A stretch of 64,000 nucleotides of DNA from contig JAGAJP010000049.1 of the NCBI GenBank assembly GCA_017626045.1, positions 37,562 to 101,561 of the forward strand, given 5' to 3'. Within the stretch, counting starts at the first letter, position 1; each line of letters opens with the position of its first letter. The position numbers and the translations under genes were made by a program. The notes beneath the pieces were generated by a model. The model made no database searches. It had not been told where the DNA came from and saw only the letters and a list, made by a program, of their open reading frames with translations. The stretch is from Muribaculaceae bacterium. Its GTDB lineage: Bacteria > Bacteroidota > Bacteroidia > Bacteroidales > Muribaculaceae. This document shows, in pieces, positions 53,650-62,802 of the stretch.

Positions 53650-54537
53650 TTACACAAGAGCTGCGACAAGACTCTCCCTGTCGCCCGGGAGAAGGTCTAT
53701 AACAGGAATCTCGATCATTGTATATGCACCGGGAGCCTGGCGCATGGCAGCGCGAGCGGCACCGACCATTATCTGGCCGGTAAGCGCGGGATTGTTGATA
53801 CTCATGTCAAACTCAAAACGCTGGTTTTGCGTCTTTCCGGAAACACCTTTCCTGACCATGTGGACGCCATGCCCCATATCCTTGACAGCATCCACACTGT
53901 CGACCTCGATTACATGTGTCTCGTCTGACGAGAAATAGGGGTCAGCCTTTACCGCCTTCTCCACTTCCTGCAGACTTGCTCCGGGCTCAAGTTCCACATA
54001 TACCATACGGCGATGAACGCCGTCACCCTTAGGCATGGTCATAGACAGCGCGTCTTTTACTCCGGGCTTTGACTTCACGCAAACGGTATGACCCATGCTC
54101 ATGCCCGGACCGAAATTAGTATAGGTCAGGCCCTTTGGAGCGGCTGCAAGAAGGAGCGCCCTCACAATTGAATCACTTCCGGGATCCCATCCGGCGGAAA
54201 TCACCGACACCTTTCCGGCGTTGCGGGCAGCATCTCCGAGGCTCCGGCGCAAATCCGGAATCAAAGAATGGATATCAAAACTGTCCACAGTGCTTATGCC
54301 CAGTTTCAGGCATTCCAGGGCATGTTTCTCGACCTCACGGGTGGGAGTGCATAGAAGAGCCACGTCCACCGGCCCGAGGTCCCGGATATCGGTAACTTCC
54401 TTATATTTCGTGTCGTTGACACCTACTTTACGGCGAACCACGCCCGCTATTTCAAAATCCGGCGCTGTCTCAAGCGCCTCAAGGGCAAAACGCCCGATGT
54501 TGCCAAGTCCGACAACTGCTGCTCTGATCTTATTCAT
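53650..54537 (-). CDS. ddh: meso-Diaminopimelate D-dehydrogenase
   Basis: 295 residues from ATG 54537 (a GTG one codon upstream is also possible). NADP-binding start RAAVVGLGNIGRFALEALE, central ISAGWDPGSDSIVRALLLA near 120 and GPGMSMGHTV near 148 are the diagnostic Ddh segments. The enzyme reductively aminates tetrahydrodipicolinate to meso-diaminopimelate in one step, feeding lysine and peptidoglycan synthesis. It is a single gene transcribed away from tRNA-Tyr. Confidence 0.95.
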   Translation of the reverse strand: MNKIRAAVVGLGNIGRFALEALETAPDFEIAGVVRRKVGVNDTKYKEVTDIRDLGPVDVALLCTPTREVEKHALECLKLGISTVDSFDIHSLIPDLRRSLGDAARNAGKVSVISAGWDPGSDSIVRALLLAAAPKGLTYTNFGPGMSMGHTVCVKSKPGVKDALSMTMPKGDGVHRRMVYVELEPGASLQEVEKAVKADPYFSSDETHVIEVDSVDAVKDMGHGVHMVRKGVSGKTQNQRFEFDMSINNPALTGQIMVGAARAAMRQAPGAYTMIEIPVIDLLPGDRESLVAALV

Positions 54538-54600
54538 CACAATGATTTAATCAACTTCAAAAAAAAATTTCAGCAAAATTACAAAAAAAATCCCAAATCC

Positions 54601-54631
54601 TTTGCAGTGTCACATATTATTTGTAATTTTG
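54601..54631 (+). promoter_or_regulatory. Full Bacteroidetes promoter of tRNA-Tyr
   Basis: TTTG at 54601-54604, a 19-nt spacer and TAATTTTG at 54624-54631, followed about 32 nt later by the tRNA. It is one of the clearest -33/-7 pairs in the window. Confidence 0.75.
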
Positions 54632-54663
54632 CACAACGAAACGCGAGTCGACAGCGTTTTCGA

Positions 54664-54746
54664 GGGCGAATACCAGAGTGGCCAAATGGGGCAGACTGTA
54701 AATCTGCTGGTTAATACCTTCGGTGGTTCGAATCCATCTTCGCCCA
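54664..54746 (+). tRNA. tRNA-Tyr (anticodon GTA)
   Basis: Acceptor stem GGGCGAA pairs with TTCGCCC, discriminator A at 54746. The anticodon loop CTGTAAA is closed by GCAGA/TCTGC, with GTA at 54698-54700. A long variable arm (class II) and T-loop GGTTCGAATCC are present, as expected for bacterial tRNA-Tyr. CCA is not encoded. A promoter lies upstream and a terminator hairpin downstream. Confidence 0.97.
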
Positions 54747-54750
54747 CTTC

Positions 54751-54788
54751 CGAGCAGGGTTCCACAATAGGAATCCTGCTTTTTTTAT
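54751..54788 (+). terminator. Rho-independent terminator of tRNA-Tyr
   Basis: GAGCAGG, TTCC arm, short loop, GGAA, CCTGCT, then TTTTTTT, beginning 4 nt after the tRNA. Confidence 0.85.
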
Positions 54789-54828
54789 TTATCGGCAACA
54801 TCTTATTGATTAACCACGAAGACGATTT

Positions 54829-55947
54829 CTACAGTAAATCCGAGGACTTTACATTGACGGGCTTGTGATTTTCATACCGTCCTATCATCTGATTTTCCCC
54901 GCTTGTTCCGGATAGGTCATCGGCCATGGATAAGATCAAATCATGGAGTTCGAGATTATTCCGGTATTTTTCCGGAATGTCATTATATCCTAAGATCGCA
55001 CCTATTATGTTTCCGGCGACTGCGCCGGTGGAATCACTGTCGCCGCTGTGATTGACGGCGCAGCAGACACACTTCCCGAAGTCATCGATATATCGCATAA
55101 CACTGAAAACAGCGATTGCCAGAGTCTCTTCAGCAACCCATCCCTCACCGAGAATCCGGATGGCGTCGGTGTCAGATCTGGAGGAAACCGCAAGGTCCAG
55201 TGCCTTATGCACTAAAGCCTGCAATTCGGCAAGGTGTACGTCTTCCCTGAAATGCAGGTTCAGCAATTTAAACACACGATTCATGACAATGAACCGGAAC
55301 TTATCCCTGTCGACATCTTCATAGGCTATGCAATCGGCCACGATCATGGCGAGAGCCATTGAGGAATATGTGCTCAAGGGGTGCTTGTGGGTGATGTCGG
55401 CGGCGTAACCGGCAAGATTACCGGCATGTTCCAGCTTCAGGATATCCGGATGCGCAGCAGAGAAGATTCCAATTGGAGCGACACGCATCACACCTCCGCA
55501 CCCCTTCGAATTGTTGATGACAGGAGCGCTGTCGGGCATTGATATAGACTGCAGCGCCGACATGCAGGTCATGCCCGGAGCGCGACGCGCCCACAATGCC
55601 TTTATGTTGGTAAGCCAGTCTCCGTTAATTGGCATAGCCGGAAGCGACTGAGTGTGATACCAGTGTTCGTATGACTTCGAAATGTATGGCAACAAGTCTT
55701 TCTCAAAAGTCTTTCCGTCAGCGATACCGTTAAGGAGCCCCTCGGCAGTAAAGAGAGACATCTGGGTGTCGTCGGAAAACTCGGCTATCCCCATCGCATT
55801 GAGTTCATAATCAACGATTCCGGCTTCACCGTATTTCTTACGTATTTGATTGAGAGAGGAGAACTCCACGGCATAGCCGAGGGCATCTCCTATAGCCCCG
55901 CCCACAAGCGAGCCGCGGCATTTATCCTGTAATTGCTCAGTATTCAT
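54829..55947 (-). CDS. ADP-ribosylglycohydrolase family protein
   Basis: 372 residues. The family metal-binding and catalytic segments are present: GSLVGGAIGDALGYAVEF at the N-terminus, EFSDDTQMSLFTAEGLL near 56, GCGGVMRVAPIG near 149, and NHSGDSDSTGAVAGNIIGA near 304, with the paired Asp residues that hold two magnesium ions. Members remove ADP-ribose from arginine or from nucleotides, and some act on dinitrogenase reductase. The target is unknown. It is a single leftward gene, 3' end close to the tRNA-Tyr terminator. Confidence 0.92.
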   Translation of the reverse strand: MNTEQLQDKCRGSLVGGAIGDALGYAVEFSSLNQIRKKYGEAGIVDYELNAMGIAEFSDDTQMSLFTAEGLLNGIADGKTFEKDLLPYISKSYEHWYHTQSLPAMPINGDWLTNIKALWARRAPGMTCMSALQSISMPDSAPVINNSKGCGGVMRVAPIGIFSAAHPDILKLEHAGNLAGYAADITHKHPLSTYSSMALAMIVADCIAYEDVDRDKFRFIVMNRVFKLLNLHFREDVHLAELQALVHKALDLAVSSRSDTDAIRILGEGWVAEETLAIAVFSVMRYIDDFGKCVCCAVNHSGDSDSTGAVAGNIIGAILGYNDIPEKYRNNLELHDLILSMADDLSGTSGENQMIGRYENHKPVNVKSSDLL

Positions 55948-56166
55948 TTATTATGGTCTTAGATGTTCAAAATTAATAAAAAATCTTGATATAGAGATTC
56001 ACTGAAAGAATAATTTCTATCATTGAAGTGGGGAAATATATGGATAGGGGAGAGGAACTGCCGATGAAATGGAAAGAGGATTTCATTTTTATGGGAAGAG
56101 ATTCGGAATATCAGAATTTTTACTTAAATTTGCAATAAAATTGAATGTTAAAAAATTCTTGATATC
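55948..56166. promoter_or_regulatory. Divergent promoter region, with TAAATTTG box for GH43
   Basis: TAAATTTGC at 56125-56133 lies 35 nt before the GH43 start. The left part is AT-rich and presumably holds the promoter of the leftward ADP-ribosylglycohydrolase, though no clear box was found. Confidence 0.5.
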
Positions 56167-57504
56167 ATGAAGAAATCTTTAGCTTTGACAGCCTTGGCGG
56201 TCGCTATGCCATCCGTGGCGTTTGCCAACGGCAACATGCCTCTGATACAGACTAAATACACGGCAGACCCTGCACCCATAGTGCGCAACGACACCATCTA
56301 CCTCTATACATCGCACGATGAGGACAACGCAGAAGGTTTTTTAATGAAGAACTGGCTCCTGTATACCTCTACCGACATGGTCAACTGGCAGGACAGGGGC
56401 ACACCCGCTTCGCTCAAGGACTTCAAATGGTATGACGGCGACAACGGCGCATGGGCAATCCAGGTTGTTGAGCGCAATGACAAGTGGTATATGTACTGTC
56501 CGATACACGGGCACGGCATCGGTGTGTTGGTTTCCGACTCACCTTACGGACCATTCACGGATCCTATAGGAGCTCCGCTTGTATGGCAGAAAGAACATTG
56601 GTATGACATAGACCCGACGGTGTTTGTAGACGAAGACGGACAGGCATACCTCTATTGGGGTAATCCGCACCTCTATATGGTGAAACTCAACGATGACATG
56701 ATATCGTATTCGGGACCGATAGTGCAGCATCCCGATATTCAGGACTATCAGGAAGGACCTTGGTTCTGGCGTCGCGGCGACAACTATTACCTCGCCTTCG
56801 CGTCCACCTGCTGTCCGGAAGGCATTGGATACGCCATGAGCAAGTCACCTACAGGACCGTGGGAATACAAGGGGCATATCATGAACCATACCGACCGCAC
56901 ACGTGGCAACCATCCCGGCATCATCGACTACAAGGGCAAGACGTATGTCTTCGGGCAGAACTCCGACCTTCTGAAGCTCGATCAGCCCGAATATCTTGAG
57001 CGCCGCTCAGTAAGCGCCGCCGAGATGCACTACAATCCGGACGGAACTATTCAGGAGGTGCCATATTGGTTTGACAACGACCTCAAGCAGATAGAGCCCT
57101 TCAATCCCTACCGGAAGGTAGAGGCAGAAACCATGTCGTGGGGCTATGGGATGCGTACTACACCAAAAAATCCATGGGGACCGGAGAAATGGAACCAGTT
57201 GGTGACCGCCATTGACGAAGGAGACTACATTAAGGTGAGCGGAGTCGACTTCGGCAAAGGACCGAAAGAGATATCCGTAGACGCCCAATGTCCGCTGTTC
57301 GGAGGAGTCATTGAAATCCGTGTTGATGACGTCGACGGCAAGCAAATCGGACAGCTAAACATCACCGGCACCAAAAACAAGATAGAGACCTTCACTGCTC
57401 CGGTGGAGAGTGTAAAGGGAATCCACGACTTATACTTCGTATTCCGAGGTTCTAAGCGTCAGAAGAAAAACCTCTTCAATCTGGACTCCTGGCAGTTCAG
57501 ATAA
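56167..57504 (+). CDS. Glycoside hydrolase family 43 with C-terminal carbohydrate-binding module
   Basis: 445 residues with signal peptide MKKSLALTALAVAMPSVAFA. A five-bladed propeller follows, with the three GH43 acids visible: Asp in YTADPAPIVRNDTIYLY, Asp in HWYDIDPTVFVDEDG, Glu in QEGPWFWRR. From about 310 a CBM6-like beta-sandwich starts (YRKVEAETMSWGYGMRTT, ending FVFRGSKRQKKNLFNLDSWQ). Such enzymes cleave arabinofuranosyl or xylosyl units of plant glycans in the periplasm or at the surface. No SusC/SusD pair is nearby, so it is outside a visible polysaccharide locus. Confidence 0.9.
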   Translation: MKKSLALTALAVAMPSVAFANGNMPLIQTKYTADPAPIVRNDTIYLYTSHDEDNAEGFLMKNWLLYTSTDMVNWQDRGTPASLKDFKWYDGDNGAWAIQVVERNDKWYMYCPIHGHGIGVLVSDSPYGPFTDPIGAPLVWQKEHWYDIDPTVFVDEDGQAYLYWGNPHLYMVKLNDDMISYSGPIVQHPDIQDYQEGPWFWRRGDNYYLAFASTCCPEGIGYAMSKSPTGPWEYKGHIMNHTDRTRGNHPGIIDYKGKTYVFGQNSDLLKLDQPEYLERRSVSAAEMHYNPDGTIQEVPYWFDNDLKQIEPFNPYRKVEAETMSWGYGMRTTPKNPWGPEKWNQLVTAIDEGDYIKVSGVDFGKGPKEISVDAQCPLFGGVIEIRVDDVDGKQIGQLNITGTKNKIETFTAPVESVKGIHDLYFVFRGSKRQKKNLFNLDSWQFR

Positions 57505-57547
57505 ACGTGAACATTGAGAGTCAGAATAAAGAGCATTAGATTCGAAT

Positions 57548-57990
57548 AAAAGAAGAAAGGCATGCGGCGGAGAGTGCTGGTCTCCGCCGCATGCCTTTGG
57601 CATTGGTATCAGGTCAGAGAGATGAGTTATTAAGTCAACTACAGCTGACATCAAGGGATGCGAATGAGGCATAAAACTCAGTCGTACTGATCCTTATTCC
57701 GGTTATTTATAGCCTGATGCCTACATCAGGAGAGCATAGAGCCCGGAATGCGGTCATGTCCGGGCTGTCAGGGTCGATGCTCTTTAGGTAATTAGTAATT
57801 GGTGTGGCTGATATGGTCGGGAGCTCGGTTATTCCGCGATGTCTTCGGTGAGATCCCGCTCTCAGCCTTTTGCATTGATGGGTGGCAGACTTGTCATTGT
57901 ACTCTTTTCAGTACTCTGAGGTACTGACCGGCGAAGGGCCTGAATGAGCCACACGATCATCCGGAGAAAAGAGAAATCATTGATTTCTGA
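57548..57990 (-). ncRNA. Candidate structured ncRNA, copy B
   Basis: On the minus strand: TAATTTTGC box (complement of 57999-58007), then about 440 nt containing the same AGAGCAT/ATGCTCT stem, AGCCCGGA/TCCGGGCT stem and CCTGATG/CATCAGG stem as copy A, ending in a perfect 18-bp terminator stem (57556-57598) with a T-rich tail. Keeping box, stems and terminator in both copies while loops differ suggests a transcribed RNA. Confidence 0.5.
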
Positions 57991-58048
57991 TTTCGAGTGC
58001 AAAATTAGTGGGATTTTTATTGGATTTCCCTTATCGCCATAAAAATTG
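57548..58048 (-). repeat. Long inverted repeat, right copy
   Basis: Reverse complement of the segment at 27723-28316 with scattered substitutions. It lacks the 81-bp insertion of the left copy (junction 57840/57841) and has fewer ATTACTAATT units. It abuts the GH43 gene end (44 nt). Confidence 0.93.
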
Positions 58049-58308
58049 AGAATTGAAAATTGAGAATTTAGAATTGGCTGCGCGACTTTGAAGGAATGCT
58101 TAAGTCAATGCATAATGCATAATGGGGTTTGCTCGGGAGGGATGGGCGGTAAAAGAACCAAAAAGAAATTGATAATTCAAGTGTTCATATTGCGGTTGGT
58201 TATTGATGTTTATGTTTGGATGAAGCTTTTTCTAGATAAAATGATGGGAGTCTTGACGGCATTTTGCCGTCAAGACTGGAAAGTTAGTGATTGTGGTTGA
58301 GTATTAGA
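58049..58308. other. Spacer with micro-repeats and a perfect hairpin
   Basis: AATTGAAAATTGAGAATT units (58044-58078) and TGCATAATGCATAATGG (58108-58124) are followed by a perfect inverted repeat AGTCTTGACGGCA-TTT-TGCCGTCAAGACT at 58249-58277. The hairpin lies 31 nt beyond the stop of the WG-repeat gene and may act as its terminator, though the following T-run is weak. A short open frame (58088-58300) has no support as a gene. Confidence 0.5.
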
Positions 58309-59430
58309 TCAGTCGTTGATTTTATCTCCTTTGGCGTTGACCATTATACACTCGTATGTTTCAGGGATGTGGCACTGATATACACCGGGGGTGACAACCT
58401 CTATGTCTGAGTACAATGGAGCGGTAACGGGCACGCCGTTTTTCGTCATAAGTCCATAGAAATTGTTGGCAGAGTATTTCAGCATGTTTTCATCAACAGC
58501 CTGCTTCTGATTCCTTTCCTTATCAAACTCATTGATGTAGTAGGCAAGGTGATACGTCTCGTCAAAGACGAACTTGTCAAGAAGTGTACCATCGTAATCA
58601 TAACGGCTTTGCGCATTGTTGGCCTCTGCTACAGTTATGCCATTGTTGGTATGAATCCATACATTCTTATATTCCATTGGAATCACCAACTGCCCGTTTG
58701 TGCCGATGACGCCCCATTTGTTGTCGTCCTTAGCATACCATAGGTTTTTAGGCCCAATAAAGATATCGTCAAGTTCGGGTAAGAACGTCCAATTCCCGGC
58801 TCTGTCGACAAGTCCAAATTTCCCGTTCACAGGTATGGCAGCGTAATTGCCGTGATAGACATAGTTGTCATATCCGAGATTGCGGAAAAACTTTTTGTTG
58901 TGTATCGGCTTGCCTGAATGGTCGATGAAATAGACCGAATCACCTTCGCAAACTCCGGCGACACCGTCGGTAAACGACCATGCGGCATTATACTTGAAGG
59001 GTAGGACAGTCTCTGCCGTATAACGGTTGACAAATCCTCGCTTCCCGTCTTTCGCCACAATTATGAGGCTGTCGCCGTCTTCAGGCACGGCAATCCAGTC
59101 GATACCTTTGATTACCTTATCTTTGGTGCGGGAATCATAGATATATGATTTCCCTTCGTTGTGACCGTTGTTACGATATTTGAATTTGGGACTGATGTTG
59201 GAATCATATCTGTCTTCCCATGAATAGCGATAACCGCTGCGTCTCACGAACTCGTCATAGAACGCATAGCCCAGCATACAGGTAAACGCTACGACGCACA
59301 CGGTTATGGTTGCCCAGATGACGCGCCAGAAAGGTGTCTTGTTCTTCCAAGAGAAGATGTTGCAGATAAACTGCCAGATGCCTCCGAAGAAAACGGAGAG
59401 CCACATTCTTAAAGAGATTTTCTTTTTCAT
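58309..59430 (-). CDS. WG-repeat membrane-anchored protein
   Basis: 373 residues from ATG 59430, preferred because MKKKISLRMWLSVFFGGIWQ begins a normal N-terminus; the long upstream open stretch is AT-rich spacer. A helix (VIWATITVCVVAFTCMLGYA, about 38-57) anchors an extracytoplasmic part with WG-like beta repeats: KDGKRGFVNRYTAETVLPFK, VNGKFGLVDRAGNW, DDNKWGVIGTNGQLVIPMEY, ANNFYGLMTKNGVPVTAPLY. WG repeats are binding scaffolds of unknown ligand. It is divergent from the RyR/sigma system. Confidence 0.82.
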   Translation of the reverse strand: MKKKISLRMWLSVFFGGIWQFICNIFSWKNKTPFWRVIWATITVCVVAFTCMLGYAFYDEFVRRSGYRYSWEDRYDSNISPKFKYRNNGHNEGKSYIYDSRTKDKVIKGIDWIAVPEDGDSLIIVAKDGKRGFVNRYTAETVLPFKYNAAWSFTDGVAGVCEGDSVYFIDHSGKPIHNKKFFRNLGYDNYVYHGNYAAIPVNGKFGLVDRAGNWTFLPELDDIFIGPKNLWYAKDDNKWGVIGTNGQLVIPMEYKNVWIHTNNGITVAEANNAQSRYDYDGTLLDKFVFDETYHLAYYINEFDKERNQKQAVDENMLKYSANNFYGLMTKNGVPVTAPLYSDIEVVTPGVYQCHIPETYECIMVNAKGDKIND

Positions 59431-59777
59431 TGCTACCGATATAGTTTTTGTTTCTTCATTGTCTTGTTTGTATATCGAAATACATTCATATAGATACGAC
59501 TTAAGAAAGAAATCTATCTCTTCAAAGTGGAAAAATAATAAAGCCCCCCTCATCCTCGATAATGGTACAACCGTCCGCGATAGCGTATTGAAGCCTGCCT
59601 GTATAAGTTCTAACTTTGCCGTAAAAATTGAATTATGAACGGATATGGTCCGGAATGCTTGGATGAATATGGTCCGGATTATGGGTAATATGGGGATGCC
59701 AATTTCAACAATTAGCATAATTTTGAAGAATTTTGGAAAAATTATTCTGTTTTTAATAAATATTCGGAAAAAAGAAT
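59431..59777. other. AT-rich divergent spacer between WG gene and RyR system
   Basis: Mostly AT-rich. TAACTTTGC at 59611-59619 is a rightward promoter-like box just before a 17-codon open frame (59635-59688). No clear leftward box for the WG gene was found. Confidence 0.4.
59635..59688 (+). CDS. Possible 17-residue peptide with duplicated YGP motif
   Basis: ATG at 59635 reads MNGYGPECLDEYGPDYG and stops. The DNA contains two copies of ATATGGTCCGGA, giving GYGPE and EYGPD. A TAACTTTGC box lies 16 nt before the ATG. It precedes the RyR/sigma operon by about 120 nt on the same strand, so it could be a leader peptide. Length and simplicity make chance likely. Confidence 0.2.
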   Translation: MNGYGPECLDEYGPDYG

Positions 59778-59785
59778 TATCTTTG
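59778..59785 (+). promoter_or_regulatory. TATCTTTG promoter box of the RyR/sigma operon
   Basis: TATCTTTGC, 22 nt before the ATG at 59808. Confidence 0.5.
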
Positions 59786-59807
59786 CAAAATAGACGTATC
59801 AAACATC

Positions 59808-62252
59808 ATGAAAATGGCAGTAATAGGCATGACTTGCAATATCAAGGACTCAGCGACAGTCGCGGCTGATACTCTTATGCAGGCGAGAGAATCACTTGCC
59901 GGGCATATAAAGGATCCGGAACAGATTACACTGTCTGTGGATTATTTTTTAGACAATCCGGACTGGGATGCTTACGCATCATTGGCAGGCTATAGCATTC
60001 TAATGGGGATTATAGTTGTGGTAGGTCTCATCTTTCTGAGGCTTTGTACAAAACAAATGTCAATACGCATTCGGGACATTAGTTTGAAAGTTTGTTTTGC
60101 TGTAGTGTGGCTATATGGATTTGTTGTCTATGACGTGGGTATGTTTACCGGGCAGTATATCTCACTATTGACTAATGCCCCTATGGCGATACTATATGCC
60201 TTTAAGATATTCCTTTTTGACAGCGATGTCAGTGAGATTCACGATGCATTTCATGAGAGTTGGTTCTACTCTATGAATTTTGCGCTTGTGCATTTTCTTG
60301 CAGCGGCAATCAGTACTTTATTCTTGATTAAGTATTTTGGTTTCAATATATTGGCGCGATGGAAGATGATGTGGACTTCAATACTGCCTTTCAAGAAAGT
60401 ACGAGAGACGTACGTATTTTGGGGCTTTAATGAGCAAACGCGTCTTTTGATAGAGAGCGTCAAGAAACATTATAAGGATGTCGGTAGTAAAGACTATCGG
60501 ATTGTGATAGTGAGGACGGGCAAAGGAGACGACGATGACAAGTCGGAGGAGCGCACCGTATTTGCACGGATATTTGACTTCCTCTCGATGCGCACATCAG
60601 AGTTGGACAAGCTTCAGAGACTTGGATGTCTCACTGCTGACTCATATACAAATCTGGTGGATATCAATGCTGAGAGTTGCAAAGGAGACATCATAGGGAA
60701 AGAGCTGAGGCTTAGGTCACTCAGAAGAATATTGAAAAAACGTACAGGCAAAAAAATCCATTTACTTTTTTTGACCGATGATGAGAAGGAAAATTTGCAT
60801 GATGTGTCACTCTTGCTCAACGACTCTACAATAAATAACTTCGTGAAGGAGGAGCCCGGATCTGAGCGAGAAGTTATATTCTATTGTCTTGCGCGTTTCA
60901 ACAGTATCCATCGGGTGATAGAAGATCAGAATCCTTCAAATCAAATCAAGGTTAAGGTAGTGGATTCCTCCCATATAAGCGTGGAGATGTTGAAAGTGGA
61001 AGAACACAAAGAGCTGCTGCCGATCAACTATGTGACGGTGGAGGCCGATGCCACAGTTTCGTCGCCGTTTAATGCCTTAGTGGTTGGATTCAGTGAAGTC
61101 GGACAGGATTCCGTAAGGTTCTTATATGAGTTCGGCGCTTTTGTCAAGACAGGGGGCAGCAATGAAATAGCAGACAGATCAGAATTCCATCTGGATGTGG
61201 TAGACAAAAATATGTCGGATCTTGCGGGAGTATTTGTTGCGAATGCCCCGGCCATAAAGCCCTCTAAACCGTTTATGGAGCATGGTAAAAATCAAGATGC
61301 CTTGATAGCACTTCATGAGATGGATTGCCGCAGCATTCAATTTTATGAAAAACTGAAAGATGAATGGATTCAGAAGTTGAATTACATTGTTGTAGCGACA
61401 GAAGATGATGAACTGAATATCTCTTTGGGTGTGAGAATTTTCAAATTAGCCACTCGATATCGAAAAGATATGAAGAAACTGTGCATACTTGTGCGCGCCC
61501 ACAACGACGATGACGGCCACATCCGGAGGATAGCTCAACATTACAATCTTCTATGGAATGCATATCAAGTAGCACCGCCGGACAGCAAGGGAAAGCGTAT
61601 TCACCAGAATAAAATTGCAAAAGACACCCAGTTGGAGAAGCCAATTCTCCATATTTTCGGACTTGAAAAGAATACCTTTACCTATGACTACATCATAGAA
61701 GACAAATTGGAGCAGGACGCCCGCAAATATGCGGAAAGATATGTCAAGACGACGGATCCGCAAAGGAAGATAAATAAGACGGCTTTCGACGACATCTTCG
61801 ATGAGGTAATGCAACTCAAGGAAGAGTGGGTGGGGTATTATCCGACCTATTTCGGTATGATGCTTCTTCGACGCACCCAAAGTCAAGACCTTGCCAACAG
61901 CCTGCATGAAGTCACGAAGAGGATTCTTAAGGAAGAGGCTCTTAGAAGAGGAATTAAGAATTTTGAGTTCTCAAAATTGACAAGGATACCGAAGACCACA
62001 AAATACATTTGGCCACGAGGAGAAGAAGAAATAGAACAAATCAACCGAATAGCAATCGTGATAGCGCAGACGGAACATCTTAGATGGAACGCATCTCATG
62101 AAATTCTGGGATACACTTACGACAAAGAGAAAGATGAAGTTAAGTGTAAACACGACTGTCTTAAGGATTGGGCAGAATTATCGGAATTCTATCGCAGTTA
62201 TGATTGCAATGTATCGGATTTCATATTAGGGATAAAGTTCATGCATGAATGA
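59808..62252 (+). CDS. Multi-TM protein with tandem TrkA-N/RCK-like domains and C-terminal RyR-like region
   Basis: 814 residues (second ATG at 59814 possible). About four hydrophobic helices at roughly 57-80, 92-112, 117-137 and 155-178. Then a Rossmann-like segment TYVFWGFNEQTRLLIESVKK (about 201), a second with NALVVGFSEVGQDSVRFLYE (about 420) and a TrkA-N-like stretch YIVVATEDDELNISLGVRIF (about 525). The end (about 753-800: AQTEHLRWNASHEILGYTYD, then CLKDWAELSEFYRSYD) has the spacing of a RyR domain. No TVGYG filter is seen, so potassium channel activity is not supported. It overlaps the sigma gene by 8 nt. I infer a membrane sensor of a nucleotide-like ligand. Confidence 0.75.
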   Translation: MKMAVIGMTCNIKDSATVAADTLMQARESLAGHIKDPEQITLSVDYFLDNPDWDAYASLAGYSILMGIIVVVGLIFLRLCTKQMSIRIRDISLKVCFAVVWLYGFVVYDVGMFTGQYISLLTNAPMAILYAFKIFLFDSDVSEIHDAFHESWFYSMNFALVHFLAAAISTLFLIKYFGFNILARWKMMWTSILPFKKVRETYVFWGFNEQTRLLIESVKKHYKDVGSKDYRIVIVRTGKGDDDDKSEERTVFARIFDFLSMRTSELDKLQRLGCLTADSYTNLVDINAESCKGDIIGKELRLRSLRRILKKRTGKKIHLLFLTDDEKENLHDVSLLLNDSTINNFVKEEPGSEREVIFYCLARFNSIHRVIEDQNPSNQIKVKVVDSSHISVEMLKVEEHKELLPINYVTVEADATVSSPFNALVVGFSEVGQDSVRFLYEFGAFVKTGGSNEIADRSEFHLDVVDKNMSDLAGVFVANAPAIKPSKPFMEHGKNQDALIALHEMDCRSIQFYEKLKDEWIQKLNYIVVATEDDELNISLGVRIFKLATRYRKDMKKLCILVRAHNDDDGHIRRIAQHYNLLWNAYQVAPPDSKGKRIHQNKIAKDTQLEKPILHIFGLEKNTFTYDYIIEDKLEQDARKYAERYVKTTDPQRKINKTAFDDIFDEVMQLKEEWVGYYPTYFGMMLLRRTQSQDLANSLHEVTKRILKEEALRRGIKNFEFSKLTRIPKTTKYIWPRGEEEIEQINRIAIVIAQTEHLRWNASHEILGYTYDKEKDEVKCKHDCLKDWAELSEFYRSYDCNVSDFILGIKFMHE

Positions 62253-62802
62253 CCGGGAAATAATACAGGGACTGATTGCTCGCGACAATCATGTGACAGA
62301 GCAATTCTTCTATGTCAAGTGCAGACCGCTCTTGACCGCAATCATGCGGCTGGTATTTAACTATCCTGTTGAATACGACGAGATGGTCAGTGAGCTGTAC
62401 GGCTATCTGATGGAAGAGGATGGAGCCAAGTTGCGTCAGTTCCAATACAGAAGTTCTGTATACCAATGGATGAAGGTGGTGGCTACCCGCTTCTTTATCC
62501 GGCAGCGCAACCGGCTGATAGAAAACGTATCAAATGAGCCTCCATATGAGCAGGAGAGTGATGTGGAAATCATTGATACAGTGGATGCTCTTAGCGAGAG
62601 AATGGATGTGGTTCAATTGCTTCGTCTAATGGAAAACCGGCGATATGCAGATGCCATAAGGAATCTGGTGCTTAACGACATGGAGCCGGAACAGTACGCA
62701 CATCAAATAGGAGTCACAGTAGATAATCTGTATAATATAAAGAAACGTGCAATGGCAGCTCTCACACGCATTGCCATTAAATATTACGGGTATGGAGGAT
62801 AA
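62245..62802 (+). CDS. Sigma-70-family RNA polymerase sigma factor of the RyR system
   Basis: 185 residues. A divergent region 2 (VEYDEMVSELYGYLMEEDGA, SSVYQWMKVVATRFFIRQRN) is followed by an acidic linker and region 4 with an HTH (MEPEQYAHQIGVTVDNLYNI, KKRAMAAL). It resembles the ECF-like sigma factors of Bacteroidetes but is more divergent than the one at 26384. It overlaps the upstream membrane gene by 8 nt and the downstream putative anti-sigma gene by 11 nt, indicating tight translational coupling. Its targets are unknown; autoregulation of the operon is possible. Confidence 0.85.
   Translation: MNDREIIQGLIARDNHVTEQFFYVKCRPLLTAIMRLVFNYPVEYDEMVSELYGYLMEEDGAKLRQFQYRSSVYQWMKVVATRFFIRQRNRLIENVSNEPPYEQESDVEIIDTVDALSERMDVVQLLRLMENRRYADAIRNLVLNDMEPEQYAHQIGVTVDNLYNIKKRAMAALTRIAIKYYGYGG

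Noticed and set aside
54829..55947. Linking the ADP-ribosylglycohydrolase functionally to the RyR system
   Set aside because: An ADP-ribose connection is tempting, but about 4 kb, the GH43 gene and the long repeat separate them and the strands differ.
58088..58300. 70-codon open frame before the WG gene
   Set aside because: It contains the perfect hairpin at 58249-58277 and micro-repeat DNA, with no promoter of its own and no recognisable product.
59808..62252. Reading the first RyR-system gene as a potassium channel
   Set aside because: TrkA-N/RCK-like regions suggest it, but no TVGYG-type filter or clear pore helix is visible between the helices.
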